Source of the DNA: Rhynchosporium graminicola | Lineage: Eukaryota > Ascomycota > Leotiomycetes > Helotiales > Ploettnerulaceae | Assembly (NCBI GenBank): GCA_900074885.1 | Contig: FJUW01000002.1 | Span: forward strand, 881,001-945,000 | DNA: 64,000 nt | Reading direction: 5' to 3' | Part shown: positions 12,366 through 23,975 of the stretch, one piece after another | Numbering within the stretch: position 1 is the stretch's first letter | How the letters are laid out: the number at the start of each line of letters is the position of its first letter | Program-made: the position numbers and the translations under genes | Notes under the pieces: generated by a model | Database searches by the model: none | Told to the model about the DNA's origin: nothing | What the model saw: the letters and a program-made list of their open reading frames with translations, nothing else

Positions 12366-13862
12366 ATGCCAGGAATCGCCCGAGAAAATGTCGAGATCCT
12401 GGTTCATACGACAGCTCCAAGTCGAGGGCAGGATGATGCAAAAAGGCGTCGGATGGCTGAAGCGTATTTGAGCTTTCACCCAGCAACAAAAACTACACTC
12501 GAACCAGAGCTCACAGTTGGTGTGACAGATAATCTGAACAATGCGACAGCGAATCTGGACCAAGAAGCAGGCAGCCAGCTGCAGGACGAGCTACAACAAG
12601 CAACACAAGAAACACATGAAGAGCCTGCGTCTGGTGCATCTTACCGACCTGAACAGAACAGCGGCGAAGAGGAAGATGCGTATGAATATGTGGTAGAGCA
12701 TCCTCTGAACCTTTCCCAGGAATTGTTCTCGCCTTCGATGTCCTTCAACAGTGCGGTAGACAATGCGAATTCTCCAATTTTTCGAGCTCAAATTTCTCAC
12801 TATGGTGACCTTCCAATATCAAAGCCAAGTCAGGAGCCTGGGGTAGCAGATTCGTGGGTGGTCCCACCGAGTGAAGTACCGGACTCGCAGCCAGAGGTCA
12901 GCCGTACCATGATTGTCTTCTCGTCGCCAACTCGGATGCTGGAATTATACCTCCAGAATCAGGAAAGTCAATTAACTAGGTCCACTCCAGACAAAAGTCC
13001 AGAGAAGTCAGATAAATCTGGCAGTCTCGATCTTCCACTCGGGCTGAGGGAATTGCTTTCTTCTTCTCCTGACCGAGGACAAACACAGTCCTCGCCATCG
13101 CCTGTGAAAGGTCCAGAACGTCGGTCAGACCGGATACTCGAGGCTCGAAGCCTCAATCCTCCGTCTACTCAGGATCCAGCACTTGACTTAAAAAGGAAGT
13201 GGGTGAGCTCAAGCACTGAGGAGACTCATCCTTCATCGGCTCCACCGAAACCATTAGCTATACCTACACAGGTTCCAATTTCTTCCCAACCACTACCCCC
13301 GAGACCAGAGAAACGGGCTCGTCTTGAGCTCCCTAACACTCGAGATTTTTCAAGTAGCCAACTGACCCCAGCCTCCGGCAGATTGGCATGCACTCCAACT
13401 CCAAGTAGTTTTCAGGCTCCCGGCGCTTGGTGGTGTCAGCTTGAGATTCGGCCAAGCCCACCAGAAACATCTTCGGAACAGCTCACGGCTGATATGCTTA
13501 TTACTTCTCACCTCGCTCAAATCGTCAAAAGGATGCCCTCGAGCCTCTATTGTCCGGTGCATCAGAAACGTGACTTGAGAGAGATGGAGCGCGGATATTG
13601 GTTGGTGGATTGTAAGGAGTGGAATCTGAATTTGCAACAACAGTGCTGGAACACACTTGGTAGCTCTATTGGAAAGAATAAATCAGGATGGGGAGTTTGG
13701 TGTATTCGAGACGAGGATTTCACGAGTCTCCGTATTTACTGCTGGGGGATTGTGGTGAGACATATTTACCTGTTGCTCTTGATGGCAAGCAATAACAGGA
13801 TCAAGAAGGCTGGAATACGTTGGATAGGCGGCGATGGTGAGACAATCATACAAATGCCATAA
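12366..13862 (+). CDS. Conserved fungal protein of unknown function
   Basis: Single exon, 498 aa, starting MPGIARENVEILVHTTAPSR. The only upstream in-frame start-like codon, at 12351, is GTG, so ATG at 12366 is chosen. The first 60 residues and the last 130 look conserved. The C-terminal part has a WWCQLEIRP motif, then MPSSLYCPVHQKRD, GYWLVDC, WGVWCIRDED and a closing IYLLLLMASNNRIKKAGIRW segment. In between lies a long Ser/Pro/Glu-rich, probably disordered region with basic clusters (KRRRM, KRARLE) that could be nuclear signals. A GT..AG pair near 13758-13801 looks like an intron, but removing it would break the conserved ending, so it is read as coding. I recognise the family as widespread in filamentous ascomycetes but know no function. 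Confidence 0.75.
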   Translation: MPGIARENVEILVHTTAPSRGQDDAKRRRMAEAYLSFHPATKTTLEPELTVGVTDNLNNATANLDQEAGSQLQDELQQATQETHEEPASGASYRPEQNSGEEEDAYEYVVEHPLNLSQELFSPSMSFNSAVDNANSPIFRAQISHYGDLPISKPSQEPGVADSWVVPPSEVPDSQPEVSRTMIVFSSPTRMLELYLQNQESQLTRSTPDKSPEKSDKSGSLDLPLGLRELLSSSPDRGQTQSSPSPVKGPERRSDRILEARSLNPPSTQDPALDLKRKWVSSSTEETHPSSAPPKPLAIPTQVPISSQPLPPRPEKRARLELPNTRDFSSSQLTPASGRLACTPTPSSFQAPGAWWCQLEIRPSPPETSSEQLTADMLITSHLAQIVKRMPSSLYCPVHQKRDLREMERGYWLVDCKEWNLNLQQQCWNTLGSSIGKNKSGWGVWCIRDEDFTSLRIYCWGIVVRHIYLLLLMASNNRIKKAGIRWIGGDGETIIQMP

Positions 13863-14003
13863 TCCAATGGTACTTCTCTCAACTTCTCTGCTCATCATCT
13901 GAAGTGCGATGCGCTGATAGCTGTATTGCAGAAGTCCCTAGCTCAAACTCGTTGAATGAAACTTTGGATAAGATCGGAAAGATTTGCTCTTTTATTAATA
14001 CTT

Positions 14004-15370
14004 TCAATTGAGTCGAATAACTAGGTCCTTCTCACCCCCAATCTGCCCTTTCCTCTGCACATCCTGCGTCATACTTGTCGTCACAACAATGTCCAGCGAA
14101 GCCCTCTCCAGATCTCCATCGCCGTATATGTCACGTCCTTTCCCAGCCTCGACTCTCGTCACTGTTTTGTGGTCGCCATCTACATTCATCAACTGGACAG
14201 GCGCCGTCGAATCATCCGACGCTGCGCGGAAGTTATGCGAGCGGCCTTGCGTTGGTACACTAGGCTGTCGGCTGTGGTTTGTAGAGAGGAGATTGGGAAA
14301 GAAGCGAGCGATGAGTGATTTGGTGGCGGGTATCGACGCGCAGATTATGCCAGTTGTAACTTCGATGTTGGACCATATGGCGACGTTGGCATCGTCGTCT
14401 GTGCATACACTGTTAGTATATCATCCATCCTGAAATGATATTTCTCTATAAATAAGACTTACATGTCGAATCGTGCGAATTCGAGGAGACATATAAACTA
14501 TGCAATCGCAAGACACTAAATAAACAAACACTTTCCCAAATCAGCAAAGTCTCAAACCTCAAGCGCGGACAGATAAACTTACAAACCACCCAACGCAAAA
14601 ACACACATCAACCCAATCTTCTGCTTGAGCGGTAACTGCAGACTCTTGAGAACCGGTATCGGCAACGCTAGTATGATCAGATCCGTGCAGATATTGAACG
14701 TCGCGTTGAAGAACCACCCAAACTTCTTGTCGATGCATTTCCCGCCGCCTTTCCAAAATGTGCCGAGGGGGACACAGCTAAAAATGGATGTGAGGACGGC
14801 TTGGAAGGCGTATACCAAGACGAGAGCGATGGTCATCCAGCACCAGAAGCGGATGGTCCGGCCGACGAAGACGCGCAGGTATTGCAGCACGATGGAGATC
14901 TTGATGCTGGCGAGTGAGAGGTTGTAGAGTATGATTGCGAAATAGAGATTCTACATTGCGTGTTAACGCTGCTTTACCGAGTGGCGGGAAGGGGTTGGCT
15001 TGCCTCTAACATTTCCGAGATTTCCTTGGGAGATACTTCCGAAATGTGTTGTCCTAAGCCATGCTTGACCTCTGTAGCATGATCAGCGCTGAACACAGGT
15101 GTTGATCTCCTTGAGATGCGTACCATAACACGACAGAACAACTAACGCTGTGCAAGTAATCTGCGAAGGAACGTTAGCACCGTCAAAACAGCAGATTTAG
15201 AATAAGCGACATACCAGAGAAATGACTATCATAACATCGTCACTTCCCGCGTTCTTCAAGTAGCTAATTCGGGCAATGAGTCGCACTATCACGGCTATTG
15301 TTGCGAATAACAAGAAAACAATGCTCGTGACTATGGTGTTCGTTCCTCTGGAACTCGAGTTCGTTGCCAT
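14004..15370 (-). CDS. PTH11-like rhodopsin-domain integral membrane protein
   Basis: Fungal seven-helix receptor-like protein of the large PTH11/rhodopsin-domain family, predicted at the plasma membrane. Members are implicated in surface sensing; the ligand is unknown. Six exons: 15370-15215, 15160-15124, 15071-15011, 14951-14583, 14515-14463 and 14398-14004. All phases close, giving 356 aa. Landmarks are the first helix with LIARISYLKNAGSDDVMI, LGQHISEVSPKEI, the LASIKISIVLQYLRVF helix, FSCVPLGTFWKGGGKC, NATFNICTDLIILALPIPVLKSL, LKQKIGLMCVFALGGF, LRLHSLYVSSNSHDSTYDD and the last helix IEVTTGIICASIPATKSLIARFFP. A basic cytoplasmic tail follows and ends VIRLN. An alternative in-frame ATG at 15454 would add 28 residues. 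Exon 2 is only 37 nt. No lesions were seen. Confidence 0.85.
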
Positions 15371-18365
15371 CGCTCGGCTCGTCCTTCGCTGCTCCAAGAT
15401 GAAATGATCGACGCAAGTCTGCGGCCGTCCGTTCGAAAGAATCAAAACTTCCAAATTCTCAACCGGAAGGCCTCAAATGAGTGACAGAAACATTCGTGTT
15501 ATCTGCAGATTCGTTCTCCGCCTTCCCTTGAATGTTGTTAAGTCTTGAGGGCCCTTTGATCCGCACGTCTTCATTAAAAATTGTGGATAGATTCGCAGTA
15601 TTCAATTGGGCCGTGTACTCGGAATCAATCTTGGAAAACTGGGTCGCGTGCAAGTCGCTCTATGGCTAGGACTCTACGAATCTATATACCTGACAACTCG
15701 GGATTGTAAACTTGTTTGGAATTGTTTCCGATCCTACACTAAGAAACTATCGTACATGTCAGGTGCTAGGAGGTCCTTGCTAAAGGGATGAGGTAGAATA
15801 TTCAGCGTCCGGATCTTAAAGCTAAAAGAGAGCTAGGTTTGGGATTTGAATGATAATGGGACTTCCATAGAGATTGGAAATATGCATAGAATCAGAGTCC
15901 ACTCGAGCCGAAATTGGCTCCAGAAATCGCATCTACATCCGAAATCCAGGAACCGAGCGCGGAGCAAACCATTCCCTGAGAACTCTTTGCATGAGGAAAG
16001 CTTGCGGCTGGCCTCAGCTTCCCGCTTCAGATTTTAGGCTGTCACATATCGCGCACGAATCACCTTCGGACCCTATCATTGAGATGAGCTTGCACGAAGA
16101 GCCTCGCAGGCGAATATGTTGTTTCAACAATGCCACTGGTGATGCTTGTTTTAGCTTCAACTTAGCTTTCGGATGCGGTGGTGATCTTCCTTCCCCAGCC
16201 GAAAATCATGGTCTGTGCTCAGGTTGCATTCGTACTGTACTAGTGCCAGCTGGCGATCCTTGTTCGGGGGATTTACATTACCTTTGACAGCGACAACGTG
16301 TCTTCCAGGTCTATGAATGCAATACATGTGGTATTGAAGACAATGTTGTGTTGGACTTACGAAGCGAGAAATGGAGAATCCGATGGAATACTTTGTCATT
16401 CCCGGAAACTTCCACAGAAATGTGATTGTAACAGCCCTCGTTACTTTTCCTTGGTTGTTTGGCTTTTCATGCCAGCCCAGGGAAGCACCTAGCACGGAAG
16501 CTAAACATCTGGCACTTCAATAGATGACGAAAAATGTCATTGGGCGGTAAGGTATATGTGTGGCACTTTTTGTTTAAAAACCTACCCTCCGTACATCATT
16601 GAAAGCTTGGATGACATGGAGCGAGGCCGTGATGCGGAGTTCGCTTAGATGAAAACAGCCTTTTTCCCCCTTTCGTACGGAGGTACTTCCGAACCTAGCT
16701 ATACTAAGCGTCGAAGGTCAGCGATAGGGTTCCTGGAATTGGGTGGTTTGTAAAGTTGGCTTTGCTTGGGTGCTAGTGTAGTCACTAGTTCGAGCCTGAA
16801 AGCAAGGTGCATTATTCATAATCACCGGCGATTACTTTAGAGGATGAAAGTATAAAACCTTCCAGGTTATTCAATATGTCTGCTGAGGAGGGGGGTCCCT
16901 CTTCGGCCTTCTGCGCCCCGCTAATGGCTTCAAAGACTCAAGGACTCGCTGGGTCACTCGGGGTTATCCATTAACCTTACAGCTTCCAATAGCTTTGAAA
17001 TTGTCTCATTCGACAGGAGCAATCCTCTTCATGTGCTTTAGTCATCCAATCACACGCGAGCTCTTGTAACTGATCAGTGTAGACATGCTGTAGACATGTA
17101 CAAATCTTGGTGTGATTTTGGTAGGGTTGTTCTGTGGCAAAGTTAAGCCCTCTTGTCAGTCATCCTTCCTTGCTTTCGGAATATGAACCTGTTCATTCGA
17201 TTTTGCTCAACTGACCATCTTGAAGCTACAGGAGCAGTCCCTCCCGAAGCGCAGAAATCAGAATTGTTTCATCCAGAAGCGTGACGAGAAATCTGAAAGT
17301 ATAAGACGCTCAGGTCTCGCGCTTATGTTGGGCACACAGAGAAACGAGTGGTGGACCTATGTTTGGTTAGATCAGAGCGATAGAGTTCGGTTTCTTATCG
17401 ATAGGAGCGAGCTGCTAGAACCATTGTCCCGGTTTTCTCGAACCATTGTGCTGCTGGCAGGCAGGCTACTTGGTGACTCGGATGCTCAGACAGAGTTGAT
17501 GATCCCTGGCTGGTGGAATTTGGAGACGTTCGAAGACCCAAGATCCAAGACCTCAATAGAGAGGCCTAGTTTTAGCAAAGCGCTGTTCGAATGAAAAGAT
17601 GATAGAATGAACTATTGTGAAAAATTCGATATAGCGGATCAGCGAAGGCGGCCTTAACACTGGCTACCTAGGGAGGCAAAAGCTCTTCGCCTGGATATGA
17701 TCTCCGGATAGTGCTGCAGTCTGGTGTTGTCAGGACACGGTTGAGCCCATTGATGAATTGAGTCGTTTGACCTCATGAATATATACTTTGCCGGTTTCTT
17801 CGAAGCTAAGAGAGAAGCCCGATGCGCTTCCAGAAAAAGAACAGACGAAGTGGTACAGGTACAGCTGGAAACGGGTTTGAGAAAGAAAGATGAACTATGC
17901 ACGGAAATTCGATACTACTACTTAGCGGCCTTCCAGATCAGCAAAGTGATCCACAAGCCCTGACATCTATCTACATTAGTACTCTAACTCGGTTGCATCG
18001 GAGGTTTCAGAATGAGTCCTGTCCGCTTGACCCAGAGGATAATCGTCGGTTGCCGCGAAGCACGTTTCTATGTTGATAGTACTGTATAGAGCAGGATTTA
18101 GAGGGGTTTGCGTAAGATATAGGATGTTCCGTCGATGCCCAGGTAATTGTGTTTCCTTTTGCACGGTTGAATAGGAGTGGTAAACAGGGATCCTGTTGAC
18201 ATGCGGCACGGTTGGTGATATATTTAATTTGACATTTGACAGCGCGCAGCGCTAGCGTGACCCCGGACTTCCAATTTCCCCCTAAGCAAAACATCCGTCA
18301 ACCTCCCCCGGCTTTTTGTCTTTACCTCCAGCCATCTCAAGCAACCCAAAAATACCACTACCAAC
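15371..18365. other. 3-kb region without a confident gene
   Basis: Two open stretches deserve mention. At 16084-16287 (+), MSLHEEPRRRICC begins a 67-residue cysteine-containing frame. At 17220-17594 (+), a 124-residue frame with NEWWTYVWLDQ and LMIPGWWNLETFEDP has no ATG at its head; it could be the last exon of an unseen gene (CTACAG just upstream could be an acceptor). Neither has a domain I recognise. The rest shows stops in all frames. Confidence 0.35.
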
Positions 18366-19581
18366 ATGACCGTGAATCCCTCCTCCGCGCCTAAAAAGAC
18401 CCTCGGAAATGTCGTCGTCATTGGCGGCTGCGGCTTCCTAGGCCACCACATCGTGAACCTCCTCCACGACACCTACGCCTCCAAGATCTCCGTCCTAGAC
18501 CTCCGTACCGCACGCAACCGACATTCCTCCTCCTCAATCTCATACTACGACAGCGACATTACCTCTCGCTCTTCTCTGATCTCAATATTTGGAAAAATCA
18601 AGCCAGATGTAGTTATCCATACCGCGTCGCCGACCCTGATCGGCGCAGGACATGAGCTGTATTATAAGGTTAATGTGGAGGGGACCAAGAGTGTGATTGA
18701 GGCGTGCCAGAAGACAGGGGTTAAGGCGTTGGTGTATACCAGTTCGGCCAGTGTGATTTCAGATAACGTCAATGATTTGATGAACGCGGATGAGAGGTGG
18801 CCTGTTATTCCAGCTGCATCGCAGACAGAGTATTACTCTACGACAAAGGTACATATCCTCCTAATTTCTCCCGCTGTCGTATCTACATTCCAGTAGACGC
18901 ATTCAACAAATCTGTAAAGCTAACCTCCTCCTCCAGGCCGAAGCAGAAGCCCTCGTCCTCGCCGCCAACCGCTCACCCACTGCTCCCCAACTCCTTACCT
19001 GTGCCCTTCGCCCAGCTGGAATATTTGGGGAAGGCGACGTGCAAATGCTCCCTCCCATCATCAATGTATACCACACCAACAAAACCGGCTTCCAACTCGG
19101 CGAAAACAAAAACCTATTCGACTTCACCTACGTCGTAAATGTAGCTCACGCGCATCTCCTCTCCGCCAACGCCCTTCTCCAAACCAGCAAACTCTCTACG
19201 GCACCATTAGACCACGAGAAAATCGACGGCGAAGCCTTCTTCGTAACCAATGACGAGCCCGTCTATTTCTGGGATTTCACGCGCGCAGTTTGGAAAGCTG
19301 CGGGGAGCGACAAGGGGACAGAACATGTGTGGGTTATTGGGAAGGATACGGGGATGGCTATTGGGGCTCTTTTGGAGTGGGCGATGTGGTTTTTGGGACG
19401 GACGCCGAAGTTGACGAGGAGGCAGGTGAGATATAGTTCTATGACTAGGTATTATGATTGTGGAAAGGCGAAGAGGAGGTTGGGATATAAGCCGTTGGTG
19501 GGACTGCAAGAGGGCATTACTAGATCAGTGGAGTGGTTTGAGGAGCAGAGGACCAAGGAGGAGGAGAAGAAGGGTCAGTAG
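18366..19581 (+). CDS. ERG26: 3-beta-hydroxysteroid dehydrogenase / sterol-4-alpha-carboxylate 3-dehydrogenase (Erg26 type)
   Basis: NAD(P)-dependent decarboxylating dehydrogenase of the C4-demethylation step in ergosterol synthesis, acting with Erg25 and Erg27 at the ER. Exons 18366-18848 and 18937-19581; the 88-nt intron (GTACAT..CTCCAG) falls directly after the catalytic lysine. 375 aa. The Rossmann motif VVVIGGCGFLGHH is at residues 16-28. HTASP, NVEGTKSVIEAC and YTSSASV are typical of the 3-beta-HSD family. The catalytic Y157-x3-K161 is in YYSTTK. Then come LRPAGIFGEGD and FTYVVNVAHAHL. A hydrophobic stretch near LLEWAMWFLG may hold it to the ER membrane. The C-terminus is Glu/Lys-rich. 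Length fits the family. A paralogous 3-beta-HSD with another sterol or secondary-metabolite substrate cannot be excluded. Confidence 0.85.
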
Positions 19582-20140
19582 TGGTTGGTGGGTGAGATGT
19601 GCGGTTGCTAACTGGGACGAGGGCATGAGCAGTGAAGGGCAATGTCAAATAGTCGGATAAATGTAAACTCACGTATTAAACATAGTATAACTGCAAAATG
19701 TTGAAATATGGAAAATCCCTCCACAATCCTCCAGTTATCAAGAATCAGGTGTCACAGTCACTCAGGTAGTGAGGCTTGCAAGCGCGAAGAAGGAGGTCGA
19801 ATTCAACTTGCTAAATAGACTGCAGACCGGAATGCTACTTTGCTTCGCTGAACGCCACGCATCCCATCCCATCTAGCCCATCCCAGACCAGCCCAATCCG
19901 TCCAAAGAAACTCCAAGAACCTACAAGTACGTCCGACCCATCGCGCAATGTTAAGAAATTCCGCAAACAATAAGATAAATCACTATCTAATTTGCGAAGT
20001 AAGCGAAAGCAAACCTTTCGAGCTGCTGAAGATTTACTGAATAGTTGCTATGTTATGTTTCCTGTCTTCAGTTGAAAGGTAGTGTCTATTCCCTATACAG
20101 TGTTAGAGCAACGTGTGAAGCACGGAGATGGGATGCTATC
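19582..20140. other. Intergenic region between convergent genes
   Basis: The ERG26-like gene and the E2 gene converge here, so this should hold two 3' UTRs. I see no further gene, repeat or RNA. Confidence 0.6.
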
Positions 20141-21858
20141 TTACTCCATGCTTCGTTTAACCGCCCTACGAAGCGTACGGTTGTACTTCTTCTTATCGTC
20201 CTCGGAGCCCCAGTATAGCTTTGCAGCTTCAGGATTGACCATTGTTCTAGGATCATAGGGCGGCGACTCTTCCTCCAGAGCTTCGATGATAGCCTCGATG
20301 TGCGATTTGGCATCCTCAGCTCGCTTGGAAGTATAGCATGGCGTACCATCAGACGCAATGCGGTGGTGGAAGAGGGGTGTTTCAAAGCGTGCTCTTGGGT
20401 GTTCCTCAGGAAAGCGCGGGCTGAAGAAAAGCTTGATGCGGAAGAGACCTCCATCAAGGTTGGTCATTGGACGACCGAAATAGGTGACTGACCAGACAAA
20501 GGGGTTCTTGTCGACTAATTCGATGTCCAGTGTGACATTCTTATCTCTCTTGTAAGCTTCGACAACTTGTTCATACTGGCGCTGAAGATTTGAGGCGACT
20601 CCGCTTTCTTTTCTCTTTGATACCATGCCTTCCTCAGCCCATTTTTCGGTCTCGGCGTCCATCGTCTTACGAATAAGTCTTAGTCGTCGCTCCAGCTCGG
20701 TGTAATTGAACTTTCCTTCCATTCCATTTCCTGTGCACTCGAAGGGCATACGTGCGAATACTTGTCCATCGACCACGTCAGCCTTCGCCTTGCTGATGGC
20801 CAACAGGTACGAATCGTAGTACCACAGGAACCGGCGTTTGCAAAGATCTTTAAATGGGTCGAAGGTTGTGGATGATTCATCAAAGTCCCTGTCTACATCT
20901 GCGTCGTCGCTATCATCTCCCCCCACCAATGGCTCTTGCACGACTCCGGAGGCCGAAATTCCCATGTATTCCTCAAGCCGCTGAATGACCGAGATCCTGA
21001 GAGATTCATGGCGAATCTGCGATCTTGTAAGTACTCTCCATCTGCTAGTAAGATCCCATCCTACCTTGTTCACGTAGTCCTTCTGGTTTTTCTTGTCCCC
21101 CTCCTCATTGGCAGTTTCGAAACCGGGTTCATTCTCGTAGGGGTTCGTGGACATTAGACTTTGTATCGAGATGAGAATCGACTCCAGTCCTTGCGCTGAT
21201 GACCACTCTTCTCCTCGTTCACCTCGCCATGTTCTGTAAGCACATCAGCCGCAATTCTTTCCGTGGGCCAAGCTTGACTACCCTAAAATCGACCTAAATT
21301 CCCAGTCAGTTCTAACTTCTGTTCGGCATCTACAGGGCCACTCACAAGCACACCTTTCCTCCAGCATAAATGTTTGGGTTGAATCGACATCTGCCTCCGT
21401 TCGTGGTCGTTGCAACTACCGAAGGCGCCTTGCCCGGATATTCTGTACTGTGCTCAGCGGTGGGCTTTAATAGTTCCCCGAACTTTCATACCTCTGCCAA
21501 ACTTCACCGCAAACTACGAGCAGGTTAGCATCATATGTGCATTGTGTTCCACAAAGTATTACTAACCTCGAAGAACCCGAACTCGTAGGGCGTTTCGGGA
21601 GGACCGATGATGATGGCCTTTACATTGCGGACATCGACATCTCGGCATGCGACCGCCAGGGCTGAATATGATGGCGTTAGCTTTATTAAATTAAGTTTGA
21701 AGAGATAAGGGTATGAATAACATACACAGATCAGAGGATTTCTGGAGATCTGATAGTTCCTGCGAAATGCGTCAGCCTTGCGACCCCACCTTGGATGTGC
21801 CCAATTCGACAAACGATAGACTGACCCTCGTAATTCGGATTATGGAGTGATTTGACAT
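20141..21858 (-). CDS. Ubiquitin-conjugating enzyme E2, UBE2Z-like, with 12-nt microexon
   Basis: E2 enzyme accepting ubiquitin (or a ubiquitin-like protein) from an E1 onto a cysteine. Eight exons: 21858-21826, 21759-21726, 21661-21567, 21513-21492, 21442-21346, 21293-21282, 21233-21065 and 21016-20141. They total 1338 nt (445 aa) and every phase closes. The UBC fold runs from about residue 12: ACRDVDVRNVKAIIIGPPET, then YPGKAPSV, FNPNIYAGGKVC with catalytic Cys93, and SILGTWRGERGEEW. The run LSTNPYENEPGFE is replaced here by LMSTNPYENEPGFE, the UBE2Z signature region. The C-terminal half (IRHESLRISVI, then FGRPMTNLDGGLFRIKLFFSP and FETPLFHHRIASDGTPCY) looks like a second, UBC-like domain without an obvious second active-site HPN-x-C context. 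The 12-nt exon codes L-S-I-L right after the active site. No lesions were seen. Confidence 0.85.
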
Positions 21859-21932
21859 TTTGGAGAAAGAGTTACACACTGCAGAAAGAAGATGAGACTT
21901 TCTTTCTTGCGCAGATTCATGGAGTCAGAAGG

Positions 21933-21972
21933 GGAGGAGGAGGAGGAGGAGGAGGAGGAGGAGGAGGAGGAG
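21933..21972. repeat. (GGA)n trinucleotide repeat
   Basis: About 13 perfect GGA units (TCC on the transcribed minus strand), starting about 75 bases upstream of the E2 start codon. Probably a pyrimidine tract in that gene's 5' UTR or core promoter. Confidence 0.85.
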
Positions 21973-22562
21973 CAGGAGAAGTAGTTGGCGTGGTGAAGAG
22001 TACTTGTAAGACAGAATCCGTAAGGTAGGTACCTAGAAGTGGAGGTGACAAGTTCCAGGTTCGTGGTCATAGTGGAGTGGAGAGGATGGCTGGCTGGTGG
22101 GATGCTTGAGGTTCCATTGACAAGTGGACTTCGCTTGGCGCGGGGTGTCGCGCTAGTGAGACAGGTGGATGTGTGTGGGACGTGAGGCTGAAGTCAAGCA
22201 ACCAGGATGCTTACTATATCAGGTAGGTAGATATCTACGAAGTACAGTACCTTAGATATAGAATCTAGGTAGGTAGGCAGGTACAGCTAGCTACATGTAC
22301 ATGTCCATGTCTTAATGAGTGGAAAAGAAGGTTTGCAAATATCGTGGGCATGAAGATTGAGGACATGGGCATGTTGGCAAGTTATACTTTTGGCTCTGCC
22401 CTAACTCTTGCGGACTTCCTCACTTCCGCCAATTGTGAGGCTGCGGGGATTACTTATAGAATACTTATATGCTTAATTGTCGCCGTAACCTGTCCCTTGT
22501 ATTGTGAATGCGCAGGCAAGATTTCACTCCTCCATCGGTAGGTAATGCAAGCACGGTAGTCC

Positions 22563-22586
22563 TAGGTAGGTAGGTAGGTAGGTAGG
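22563..22586. repeat. (TAGG)6 tetranucleotide repeat
   Basis: Six perfect TAGG units. Shorter GGTAGGTAGG runs occur nearby at about 22222 and 22268. The same tetranucleotide recurs in other upstream regions of the window. Confidence 0.85.
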
Positions 22587-23975
22587 GACAGCAATCAGTG
22601 AGGACCTGTAGTTATAAAGTCAAACAAATCTGGAGGAGCTTGTAATAGATCAACCAAGAATTCGTCAGATCATTGTAAAAATCTGGACTCTGCCAATTCG
22701 TCAAAGGCGACCGAGAATAGCCAGGCATGTATGTAATTCAAGGTCCCGAGTTGATTACAAAGTCACAAAAGTCTCTCGGCATCTCACCTCAAGTAGTCTG
22801 ACAGAGTCATCTAAGCTTGAGAATCTGAAGTGATGATCTTTACTACTGAGTCTCAAATCGCCTGGCCCGAGACGATTTTGACTGCCCTTGATGAGAACAT
22901 GCAATACTCAGCGGAGAACCAGGTGCCGCCTCTGTACTGCAGTCCAGATCCCAGCCCTGTCTATATGTATAGGATCCTCTTCGTTTGTACATATAGGTAT
23001 GGCTGTCAATAATACCCTTCCCGCAGGGAGATGTGAATGACACTGAAAGCTGCGCAGGCAGCCAGGTACTGATGATTGCTTGCTTGCTGTTTATAAACGC
23101 ACCAAGTACCTAGAGATACCACAGCAAATTGCTGAACAACATAAGAGAAAAAGGATCCTAACTACTTCACTGACAAGAACTTGCATCAAAAAAGTATTGT
23201 GTTTTGGCCTTTTGTAGACGAACCGTCGAAGTTAACTATATACCAGGTTGAGTTGCCGCTCTTGCAGCCTGATAAGGCCTGAATATTGAGGCTTGAAATA
23301 ATTATATTGCCTCCCGAGGAGCGGGATCAACTGTGCTCACCTCTGCGTCCAGCACGGTGCAGAATACGACACCTCGAACATCCAACCTCTTGCACTTTTT
23401 CGCTGACTCTTCTTTCTTTAATTCGAGCTATCTACACTTTCACTAACGTTGATAAGTTTTACGCGTCTTCACGCAGGAGATCCAAGGCCTTAGCGGGCGC
23501 AAGCTATCCGCAGACACCAGACATCAGACTCGAACTCCTACCTCCATACCCAGCATCTCTTCACCGTCGTTCTCACCACGCGATTAAGACGCAGCATATT
23601 CATTACTTCTGTCTGATCCACGGGCTCGAGCTCGCCCGACAAGATAAGCTTAACGGGAATACATAGGACGATATTCCACCTCGAGAAGGGTTCAAGTTTC
23701 GTTGTGTTGCTCGCAATATATTTGATTCACGACTCGCAATCGCTCGCACATGCTAAGGCCAAATTGATTGATTGTCTATAACCTGGAAGCTCAGAGCCAA
23801 TCTGAAATCAGAGATTTCACTTCGAGTCTTATTTACATTCATCTGCCAGACGACACGCTCACCCTAGTAACGATACCTTAGGGGCTCGAATTCAAATCTA
23901 CAATCTCAAAAGCGACGCTACAGGGGGATAGACTAGTGGTTCGAAACGAGAGTGGTATAGAGCGGACTGGGCATA

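Larger units (their letters stand above)
21859..23975. other. Shared upstream region of E2 and LRG1 genes
   Basis: Divergent promoters. Near the E2 start lies a GGA repeat, and TAGG tetranucleotide runs lie further up. The 700 bases before LRG1 contain only frames that begin with non-ATG codons, so this is read as a long LRG1 5' leader and promoter. No gene is supported. Confidence 0.55.

Noticed and set aside
13758..13801. Apparent GT..AG intron in the unknown protein at 12366-13862
   Set aside because: Splicing would destroy the conserved-looking IYLLLLMASNNRIKKAGIRW ending; the unspliced frame ends naturally.
14952..15010. A GC-donor intron (GCAAGC) in the PTH11-like gene
   Set aside because: Counting the T run at 14940-14943 exactly shows the downstream exon needs phase 2. 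The canonical donor GTTAGA at 15010 satisfies this, so no GC-AG intron is required.
23286..23666. 126-residue open frame before LRG1
   Set aside because: It begins with TTG and has no ATG near its head or domain; it fits a 5' leader.
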